From: Veillonellaceae bacterium
GTDB taxonomy: Bacteria; Bacillota; Negativicutes; Veillonellales; Veillonellaceae
Assembly (NCBI GenBank): GCA_900765165.1
Contig: CAAFQR010000039.1
Location: forward strand, 1 to 11,064
Reading direction: 5' to 3'
DNA: 11,064 nt
The notes below the pieces were generated by a model, which made no database searches, had not been told where the DNA came from, and saw only the letters and a program-made list of their open reading frames with translations. A program made the position numbers and the translations under genes. Shown here piece by piece: positions 6,567-11,064 of this stretch; within the stretch, counting starts at the first letter, position 1, and each line of letters opens with the position of its first letter.

Positions 6567-7979
6567 TCAATCAAAAAGGGCTATATCTCTGTAAGCGTCC
6601 TCTAGTGTCTTAACGGCTTTACCATAGCGTCTATAGATATTCTCTGTTGTGGTATGTCCTAACTGTTTACTTAGGTCTTCAGGCTTTACACCCTGGGCTA
6701 AGCTGTAGCTTGTAAAGGTATGGCGCATTACATGTGATGATATATCTCTAGTAAGTCCTACCTGTCTTCCTACGTCTCTAAAGTAGCGACTTGAAAAGTT
6801 ATCAGGTAGTATAGGGTTTGTATTATCCTTGTTAGGTATTACCCACTTACATTTAGCATTTGCTTTGGCTTCCCTAAGCATATCCGTTAAGCCGTTGTTA
6901 TAGGGGCTTATGTATATCATACGTTTACTACCTTTTGTCTTTGTCGCCTTTCTTGCATATCCTATTTCGGTCTGTCCATATGACGCATTAACATGTACTG
7001 TTATAGAGTTGTCTTGATGTATAACAATCTCATTCCATTGTAGGGCTAAGGCTTCCCCTTCACGCATTCCAGTGTTTAGCATAAGCAATATAGCATACTC
7101 TAAGCGGTGTCCCTTGAAATATCCTAAGAATTTCTCTAGTTCTTCCTTAGTGAGTGGCTGTTTACTATGCTTCTTGGTCTTACCTTTAGGGAAGACACAA
7201 AGGTCAAATAGCTTCTTTTCGGTCTTCTCTAGTCTGTATAGATGGTCTAAGGTCTGCTTAAGGACTGTCCTAGTCTTGTTTATTACGGTCGTTAAGCTCT
7301 GAGTAAACTCGTTTAAGTTCTGTCCGTTAAGTTCATCTATACGGATGTTTCCAAAGACTGGCTTAATCTTTGTGTCTACTATCTTTAAGTAGTCCTTACC
7401 TGTCTTGTATGCTATCTCTTTTCGGTCAATACGACTTGTAAAGTACTCCATACAGAAGTCATAATAGGTAGGCTCCTTAGGGGCTTGTTCGTGTCTAAGT
7501 TCTTCCGTTCCTAGTTTCTTATACATGCCCTTTGCACGGTTCCTTATGATTCTAGTACGTTCCTTTTCGGCTTCTGCTTTGGTCTTAAAAGGCTTGTTCT
7601 TATAGTCAATCGTAGTACCGTCTAAGCGGTAGCATAAAGGTAAATTACGGATTGTGTATACCGTTCCGTCCTTTCTTTTGCTCTCCTGTATCTTACCTTT
7701 CTGAGTGGGTATAGGCATATGTACCATGGTGTCTACTTCCTTTCGTACATGATGCGGTATACCGTCTCTAATATCATGATACACTTTAGGATAGTAAGAC
7801 ACAAGGAAATAAGCTATATCTTGCACATTTAATATAGTCTTTTGCTTCTCCTTACCATGACTTGTAAGCATACCTTTTTGTCTAGCTTCCTTTACCTTAT
7901 TCCGTATGGTCTGCTCTGTACAGTTGCATAGGTTTGCTAAGTCTCTTACTGTGTACTCTAGTTTGATTGTAATGTCCAT
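6567..7979 (-). CDS. int: Tyrosine recombinase / integrase of the element
   Basis: The protein has 470 residues. Residues 1-70 form an extra N-terminal HTH-like domain (YTVRDLANLCNCTEQTIRNK). About 98-155 is an AP2-like arm-binding region (KRKDGTVYTIRNLPL...), and about 170-255 the SAM-like core-binding domain. The catalytic domain follows with Arg306 (NTGMREGEAL), Lys349 (TKTKGSKR), His416 and Arg419 (SHVMRHTF), His442 (QLGHTT) and nucleophile Tyr452 (RRYGK). All six expected catalytic residues are present. It is longer than usual (about 380-400) because of the HTH domain, which might regulate its own promoter. GGGGA lies about 11 bases before the ATG. It would recombine attL and attR. Codon use (AGA, CTA, ATA) differs from the flanking host genes, consistent with transfer. 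Confidence 0.96.
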   Translation of the reverse strand: MDITIKLEYTVRDLANLCNCTEQTIRNKVKEARQKGMLTSHGKEKQKTILNVQDIAYFLVSYYPKVYHDIRDGIPHHVRKEVDTMVHMPIPTQKGKIQESKRKDGTVYTIRNLPLCYRLDGTTIDYKNKPFKTKAEAEKERTRIIRNRAKGMYKKLGTEELRHEQAPKEPTYYDFCMEYFTSRIDRKEIAYKTGKDYLKIVDTKIKPVFGNIRIDELNGQNLNEFTQSLTTVINKTRTVLKQTLDHLYRLEKTEKKLFDLCVFPKGKTKKHSKQPLTKEELEKFLGYFKGHRLEYAILLMLNTGMREGEALALQWNEIVIHQDNSITVHVNASYGQTEIGYARKATKTKGSKRMIYISPYNNGLTDMLREAKANAKCKWVIPNKDNTNPILPDNFSSRYFRDVGRQVGLTRDISSHVMRHTFTSYSLAQGVKPEDLSKQLGHTTTENIYRRYGKAVKTLEDAYRDIALFD

Positions 7980-8023
7980 TTTGTCTAGTCCCCTTTGTCT
8001 TCTCCCCTTTGATACACATAAGA

Positions 8024-8070
8024 AAAGCCGTTGCTGTCCTACTGGTAATCAGTAAGATAACAACGGCTTT
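8024..8070 (-). promoter_or_regulatory. Long hairpin at the 5' end of the int transcript
   Basis: AAAGCCGTTG (8024-8033) pairs with CAACGGCTTT (8061-8070). The pairing continues inward to TACTG/CAGTA, giving a stem of about 21 positions with two mismatches and one G-U. The predicted int promoter would start transcription close to 8068, so this hairpin would form the very 5' end of the mRNA. T runs on either side are weak, so a plain terminator is less likely than an mRNA-stability or attenuation element. Confidence 0.55.
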
Positions 8071-8074
8071 CCCT

Positions 8075-8102
8075 TATATATAAAAAGAACGCTTAAGGTC
8101 AA
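8075..8102 (-). promoter_or_regulatory. int: Probable int promoter
   Basis: On the minus strand TTGACC (8097-8102), 16 bp and TATATA (8075-8080) make a good sigma-70 type promoter about 95 bp upstream of the int start. The -35 and spacer lie within the loop and arm of the inverted repeat at 8085-8125. Confidence 0.6.
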
Positions 8103-8125
8103 AAGGGAATACCTCAAGCGTTCTT
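8085..8125 (-). terminator. Inverted repeat overlapping the int promoter; minus-strand terminator or operator
   Basis: AAGAACGCTTAAGGT (8085-8099) pairs with ACCTCAAGCGTTCTT (8111-8125), 14 of 15 positions. On the minus strand it is followed by TTTTTATATA, so it can stop transcription arriving from the 2.6-kb upstream region. The same palindrome covers the int -35, so it could also bind a repressor. Confidence 0.6.
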
Positions 8126-8243
8126 AATTGATATGTAGTTGTGTTTGCGCTTATGAACTTTAGTATACTAAAGGATTCCTTAGCATGTCTTAAGGTGATA
8201 TATTCGTTGTTCAATTAGATAAAAACGTTACCCCCCTTCCCCC

Positions 8244-8291
8244 CTTAAGTATTCCTTAAGTATTCCTTAAGTCATGACATTAGATCTTAAG
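8244..8291. repeat. CTTAAG palindromes with helical spacing
   Basis: CTTAAG occurs at 8244, 8255 and 8266 (exact 11-bp tandem repeats, unit CTTAAGTATTC) and again at 8286. It resembles the phased array at 9219-9300. Confidence 0.6.
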
Positions 8292-8428
8292 GTCTGTGAG
8301 TCTTTAACCATACACCGAATCAATATCCCTCTACAAAGTGGTTCTCTAATCTCTGTCCTTAGTGATATTCCTTTGGTTATCCTATTGGATGGTCTTTCTC
8401 TTCCTATACGTTGTACATATATTAAATC
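8267..8428 (-). pseudogene. Start-less open frame resembling a ribbon-helix-helix protein (remnant)
   Basis: The 53 open codons between two TAA stops read like real protein, rich in Arg. The segment NRITKGISLRTEIREPL followed by an amphipathic helix and TLRSNVM resembles the strand-helix-helix pattern of CopG/Arc-type DNA-binding proteins. There is no ATG, GTG or TTG near the beginning. An ATG two bases out of frame lies at 8413-8415, so a small indel could have broken the gene. A possible promoter (TTGAAC, 17 bp, TAATAT) stands just upstream. Recognition is by eye only, and an open frame of this length is common by chance. Confidence 0.3.
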
Positions 8429-8474
8429 TTAAGTATTCGTTGTTCAATTAGATTTAAGGTCAATAGACTTCATA

Positions 8475-8522
8475 TAGATATGGCTACATGTACTCCTGTA
8501 GATATGGCTACATGAATAGCTG
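8475..8522. repeat. 24-nt tandem repeat, two copies
   Basis: TAGATATGGCTACATG occurs at 8475-8490 and 8499-8514. The 24-nt units also share CTGTAG around the junction. Confidence 0.75.
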
Positions 8523-8693
8523 TAGGAATACCTATAGATACCTATTAGCAGTAAGACAAAGAAGGATAATTTTTTCTGTGTCTTAATCACAATAAAGAGA
8601 CCTATAGCGCAACTTGATGCGGAATGATTGAGACAAAAAAAGAATATTGATACTTTAGACAAAGATAAGACACAAAGGACTAAGGGCTTAAGG

Positions 8694-8759
8694 ACTACCG
8701 AACGTCAACGTATAGCACCTGTTAAGGGTTTTTTGTGGTATGCGTTGACGGTCGGTAGT
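8694..8759. repeat. Near-perfect inverted repeat, 20-bp arms
   Basis: ACTACCGAACGTCAACGTAT (8694-8713) pairs with ATGCGTTGACGGTCGGTAGT (8740-8759), with one mismatch and one G-U, around a 26-nt loop containing GGTTTTTTG. No gene ends next to it, so a simple terminator role is unlikely. A nicking or replication origin, oriT, protein-binding site or structured RNA are possible. Confidence 0.7.
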
Positions 8760-8953
8760 TACCTAGGGGGTTTCAAGGGGGAGCGGTAGCGTCCCTCTTA
8801 ACAGCCGTTGGCGTGTTCCTTAGGCTTCCTTAAGGGTGTACTGGGACACGTCAAGGGCTGACTAGGCTATAAATTAGCTTGGGTCTAATCGTAGTGAGTG
8901 AGTTCTCTAGTGAGCGGAGCGAACACGAACGATACGAACGGAAGGGGTACCCT

Positions 8954-9079
8954 ATGGGGAATACAGGAAAAATCAATCCTTATATATGGGCTTACAAATT
9001 TTTTCCAATATTTTCCCTTAAGCGGTTTCTTGGTTTCCCTTTTCGTGTCTATAGTCCGTCTCCTGAGCGGTATTTTTAG
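8954..9079 (+). CDS. Weak candidate small open frame, 41 aa
   Basis: The ATG at 8954 has AAGGGG six bases upstream and opens 41 codons, with an aromatic- and Pro-rich product beginning MGNTGKINPYIWAYKFFPIF. The second half overlaps a diverged direct repeat (9018-9083 versus 9107-9155), and the neighbouring DNA looks protein-like on the other strand. It is listed only because of the good ribosome binding site. Confidence 0.15.
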   Translation: MGNTGKINPYIWAYKFFPIFSLKRFLGFPFRVYSPSPERYF

Positions 9080-9155
9080 CATTAGCAGGTGTCTTAGGTG
9101 TAATCCCCTTATGCGGTTTCCTTTATTCCGTTTATCCGTCTCATGAGCGGTACTT
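9018..9155. repeat. Diverged direct repeat pair (about 9018-9083 and 9107-9155)
   Basis: Both copies have CCTTAnGCGGTTTC followed downstream by CCGTCTCnTGAGCGGTA. The second copy is shorter by about 15-20 bases in the middle. Confidence 0.6.
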
Positions 9156-9218
9156 AGGCTCTAATGTTTCCTCTCGATCAGAAATGGCTATAGGTTCCTA
9201 ATTTTTCCTAAAGCGGTT

Positions 9219-9304
9219 CCTTAGTTGGTGCTTTAGGTTTCCTTAGCTGGTGCTTTCGGTTTCCTTAGCAGGTCTTTAGGACTCCTTAGCAGGTCTTTAG
9301 GTGT
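9219..9304. repeat. Helically phased CCTTAG/CTTTAG array
   Basis: Hexamers start at 9219, 9231, 9241, 9253 (CTTTCG variant), 9263, 9274, 9284 and 9295, alternating CCTTAG and CTTTAG with steps of 12, 10, 12, 10, 11, 10 and 11 bp. At a larger scale this is two 22-bp units followed by two 21-bp units. The 22-bp units do not preserve a reading frame, so the regularity is at DNA level. Confidence 0.85.
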
Positions 9305-9640
9305 ATAATCCTTTTTGTCTATTTCTCCTGTTTTAGGGCAATTTTTTTTTGGTTTTTCATTCTCTAGCGTTTCCTTAGGGGTAACATACCTAAGCAATAT
9401 CTTTAGGTCAAAATAAGCCCCTTTTTATTGCATACATTTGCTTTTATTGTCTTAGGGGTAATGTATAGGGCTGATTTCTTTGTGTCTAAAATCTTTAGCA
9501 GGCTCTATATAACCGCATCAAGGCGGAGACACAAAGTCTATAGCAGGCTCTGCTTTTACTGGTCTTTAGTGTTAATGTACCTAAGCATGGTCTTTAGGTC
9601 GTCAATCCTTAGCACACTCTACTTTTTAGACTTCTAATAG

Positions 9641-10033
9641 CGTCCATGGGGCGTATTATTCGCCTATAGTCGTTCCTTAGGGGTAATATACCTAAGCGGT
9701 GTCTATAGGTCTGAAATACCGTCCATGGAACGTATTATAGACAAAAAAGGGCTTAATGGTCTCTAAGTGGTCTCCTTATTTGCGCTGTAAGGAAGTTTTA
9801 GCAGGTGCTTAAGGGTCTAGTACCTATCCTTTTGTGTCTCCTATGGCTCCTGTGGTTGCTCCTATGGTTCCTTCCGTTGCTCCTATGGCTCCTGCTAAGG
9901 TTTCCCTTTTTAGGTGCTGTAGGCTTCCTATGAGACGGTTTAGCGGTCTCTAGTGGTCTCTTAAGGGTAATATACCTAAGGAAGGGCTTTAGGTCGTTTA
10001 TTGCGCCTATAGGGCGTATTACAGACAAAAAGG
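9641..10033. repeat. 76-nt direct repeat (9675-9750 and 9959-10033) with a recurring small hairpin, third hairpin copy at 9641
   Basis: Both units run from CTTAnGGGTAATATACC to TATTAYAGACAAAAAGG and differ by one base in length. Each contains a 13-nt hairpin (9720-9732 and 10004-10016), with a third copy at 9641-9653; all three are followed by TATTA. The third base pair is T-A, C-G and T-G in the three copies. Confidence 0.75.
9837..9899. repeat. 21-nt tandem repeat, three copies
   Basis: Units 9837-9857, 9858-9878 and 9879-9899 share CTCCTATGG. On the minus strand one frame gives a heptad-like peptide (GAIGATE, GTIGATT, GAIGDTK) before a TAG. Confidence 0.75.
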
Positions 10034-10239
10034 AATATAAACAACGCTCTTATTTCCCCTGTATGGGCTTTTTCGTGGTCTCCTAATGGTATTATGCCTA
10101 ATTATTAAGATGTGCCCCTTACAGGGCATTTTAGAGACTTTAAGGTGTAGTCTGCTCTGCTCTAACGTTCTCTAGCCGTTCCTTAGGGGTAACATATAGG
10201 GCTGATTCCTTTGTGTCTAAATTCTTTAGCTGGCTCTAC

Positions 10240-10470
10240 TTATTCTATATGAGTCGGTCTTGACAAGGTCGCTTTTGGTTGTTCTAAAACCTTAATAGAC
10301 GCAATTTTATATCCTACTTTTCTAATAGGAATTAAAGCTATACAGACACAAAGGTCTTTAACGTGCTTACACATCTTGCATAATGTATACAATATGTGTC
10401 CTAAAGGGTTTTCCCTTATTCCTACCGTTCCTATAGTATCTAATAAGATACCTTGGCAAAAAGTACAGGC
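10240..10470 (-). pseudogene. Start-less open frame with zinc-ribbon Cys pattern (remnant small protein)
   Basis: The 76 open codons end in TAA at 10240-10242. The N-terminal half has CTFC, then 25 residues containing GILLDTIGTVGI, then CKMCKH and a CVC. This CX2C-X25-CX2C pattern is like small zinc-ribbon proteins of phages and plasmids (Com-like in general style). A TAA (10471-10473) interrupts the frame upstream. Beyond it the frame runs ten more codons to a GTG at 10501-10503 with no ribosome binding site. I read it as a gene broken by one nonsense change or by loss of its start. The open length alone is not significant. Confidence 0.35.
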
Positions 10471-10653
10471 TTAACTATAATAGTCTCTGTCGATAGATAT
10501 CACTTTAAGATACTACTTATTGAGTTTCTATGTGCGACTCTTAAGGGTGAGTGTCTACTGTCTGACTAATAAGATTGAGACGGTATACCGCATCACTAAA
10601 AACTAACTAAAAAATGTACTTATTTTGGTACTCGTTTTGTTAGAAATGCTTAA

Positions 10654-10731
10654 AAGTCCGCATAGTAGCTGGGTTGTATAAGCTCCTTCGTAATGAGTAG
10701 GTCGTAGGTTCGAGTCCTATTATCGGCTCCA
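10654..10731 (+). other. attR with degenerate tRNA-like 5' flank
   Basis: The exact 45-nt att repeat (10687-10731) is preceded by DNA recalling the tRNA 5' half. CATAGTAGCTGGGTTGTATA (10661-10680) resembles the D-arm block TATAGCTCAGTTGGTA, and GCTC stands just before the core as in the tRNA. No acceptor stem can form, so it is not a working tRNA. Confidence 0.5.
10687..10731 (+). repeat. attR core: duplicate of tRNA-Thr 3' 45 nt
   Basis: This is identical to 6119-6163. On the right the host context follows directly, with the displaced tRNA terminator. Confidence 0.9.
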
Positions 10732-10739
10732 ATATTTAC

Positions 10740-10782
10740 AAGGGTTTCTAAGACATTAACGTCCTAGAAACCCTTTTTTTTT
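10740..10782 (+). terminator. Original host terminator of tRNA-Thr, displaced by integration
   Basis: AAGGGTTTCTAAGAC (10740-10754) pairs with GTCCTAGAAACCCTT (10761-10775), one mismatch, followed by a run of nine T. Its position after the att core mirrors the element's terminator at 6173-6219. Confidence 0.88.
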
Positions 10783-10833
10783 ATGCTGATCAGTATATAT
10801 TTTCAGCTACTTTAGAATATTTTTTTCTACAAA

Positions 10834-10875
10834 TGCGCCCTTTTTGCGCCCCAAAATGCTCCCTAAACTGCTCCC
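10834..10875. repeat. Four TGCKCCC direct repeats on an 11-12 bp period
   Basis: TGCGCCC at 10834 and 10845 and TGCTCCC at 10857 and 10869 are spaced 11, 12 and 12 bp, outside attR. They differ in sequence from the GTGTACC sites of the resident element but share the spacing and the position beside a tRNA 3' end. They may be arm sites left by another integrative element. Confidence 0.6.
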
Positions 10876-10945
10876 TAAAGTCTAATGTCCAATGAATCTT
10901 ACACTAATTAAAATATAGCGTACAATGCCAACCCCCGAATACACT

Positions 10946-10983
10946 AAAGGCCCTTCAGATATTTTATCCGAAAGGCCTTTTTC
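10946..10983 (+). terminator. Hairpin terminator before the right-edge gene, possibly bidirectional
   Basis: AAAGGCCCTTC (10946-10956) pairs with GAAAGGCCTTT (10970-10980), one mismatch, followed by TTTTT on the + strand. It lies just beyond the stop of the minus-strand gene, which it probably serves, although the T run is weaker in that direction. Confidence 0.7.
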
Positions 10984-11001
10984 TTATATCAAGTTATACA
11001 T

Positions 11002-11064
11002 CTACTGAACTGTAAACTGGATTGGTGTTGCCTTACCTAGTCCTTCCTTCGATACAAATTCAAA
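11002..11064 (-). CDS. C-terminal 20 codons of an unidentified protein (cut by window edge)
   Basis: Reading in from the right edge on the minus strand gives 20 residues ending GLGKATPIQFTVQ before a TAG, followed 19 bases later by a terminator hairpin. The ending is protein-like and beta-rich. The fragment is too short to assign a family. Confidence 0.5.
   Translation of the reverse strand, partial: FEFVSKEGLGKATPIQFTVQ

Larger units (their letters stand above)
8201..8453. repeat. Exact 20-nt direct repeat pair (8201-8220 and 8434-8453)
   Basis: TATTCGTTGTTCAATTAGAT occurs twice, 233 bp apart. On the minus strand each copy contains TTGAAC. For the right copy a TAATAT follows after 17 bp, so it could be a promoter for the frame at 8267-8428. 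The left copy has no matching -10. Confidence 0.6.
9450..10238. repeat. 58-nt direct repeat pair (9450-9507 and 10181-10238)
   Basis: The two copies match at 52 of 58 positions without gaps. Both run from CTTAGGGGTAA through CTTTGTGTCTAAA to GGCTCTA, 731 bp apart in the same orientation. Confidence 0.85.
8126..10686. other. About 2.56 kb repeat-rich stretch without a convincing intact gene
   Basis: This stretch holds no open frame with a good ribosome binding site and recognisable product, apart from one weak 41-codon candidate. It contains many diverged direct and inverted repeats built from CTTAGG, CTTTAG and CTATAG words. Minus-strand pieces of it read like Lys/Thr/Pro-rich protein, but stops and frame changes interrupt them. 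Stop codons are frequent in all frames because the repeated words contain TAG and TAA on both strands. Individual parts are listed separately. Confidence 0.7.
6119..10731. mobile_element. Integrative element in tRNA-Thr(CGT), about 4.57 kb between attL and attR
   Basis: Exact 45-nt direct repeats (6119-6163 and 10687-10731) bound a segment with one tyrosine recombinase gene next to attL, reading toward it. This is the classic layout of tRNA-targeted integrative elements. No replication, relaxase, capsid, toxin, resistance or defence gene is recognisable. The repeats are intact and the recombinase looks functional, so excision may still be possible, perhaps with an excisionase supplied elsewhere. 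It could be a decayed prophage or IME, or a minimal satellite whose non-coding DNA or RNA is its payload. Confidence 0.88.

Noticed and set aside
6196..6594. 132-codon plus-strand open frame between attL and int
   Set aside because: It starts inside the terminator hairpin, overlaps the 3' end of int, and its Cys/Thr-rich tail is just the translated GTGTACC repeats. There is no ribosome binding site.
8444..8662. 72-codon minus-strand frame (hydrophobic start, Ser/Tyr-rich repeats)
   Set aside because: It has a TTG start with no ribosome binding site, and the repeat part is the translation of the 24-nt tandem repeat.
9798..10028. 76-codon minus-strand basic frame
   Set aside because: It has a TTG start without a ribosome binding site, and its Arg/His/Ser tail is the 21-nt tandem repeat in one frame. 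I treat it as part of the repeat family, not a gene.
8126..10686. Recoded genes with TAG or TAA read as sense
   Set aside because: The element's own int and the host genes use standard stops, and reading through TAG does not give one long coherent protein. Frame changes are also needed.
8126..10686. CRISPR array
   Set aside because: The repeats are short, diverged and irregularly spaced, with no constant repeat/unique spacer pattern and no cas gene.

Overview
The window looks like the chromosome of a low-to-mid GC Bacillota, perhaps one of the Negativicutes. That guess rests on an AGCS symporter behind a tandem glycine riboswitch, an EFR1-type flavodoxin/ferredoxin protein, an AEC transporter and an AraC regulator. 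There is no rRNA or marker gene, so the genus is not established.

Left part (1-6163), ordinary chromosome. The 3' end of an AraC-family regulator (+) is followed by a strong terminator. A convergent AEC-family carboxylate-type transporter lies on the minus strand with its own promoter. A tandem glycine riboswitch with promoter and terminator precedes a Na+:alanine/glycine symporter (+). Three minus-strand genes follow: a fluoride channel (crcB), a class I SAM methyltransferase and an EFR1-family protein. The methyltransferase leader carries a Fur-box-like palindrome, and the leader of the EFR1 gene can form two mutually exclusive hairpins. A tRNA-Thr(CGT) gene with a near-consensus promoter closes this part.

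Middle part (6119-10731), an integrated element of about 4.57 kb. The last 45 nt of the tRNA-Thr gene are repeated exactly at 10687-10731, giving attL and attR. The only clearly intact gene inside is a 470-aa tyrosine recombinase with all six catalytic residues. Between attL and the recombinase gene are eight GTGTACC-type direct repeats on a 12-bp spacing, which are probable arm-type integrase sites. Upstream of the recombinase gene lie about 2.56 kb (8126-10686) with no convincing gene. This stretch is full of repeats: a helically phased CTTTAG/CCTTAG array, 58-nt and 76-nt direct repeats, a small hairpin that recurs three times with compensating changes, a 20-bp-stem inverted repeat, and a dispersed decamer AGACACAAAG. 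Its minus strand also holds start-less open frames that read like real proteins, one with a CX2C-X25-CX2C zinc-ribbon pattern and one resembling a ribbon-helix-helix protein. It is either a graveyard of small genes or a functional structured non-coding region; the sequence alone does not decide.

Right part (10732-11064), host flank. It holds the original terminator of the tRNA gene, then four TGCKCCC direct repeats on an 11-12 bp period that look like arm sites of a different, lost integrase, then a terminator and the last 20 codons of a minus-strand gene entering from the right.
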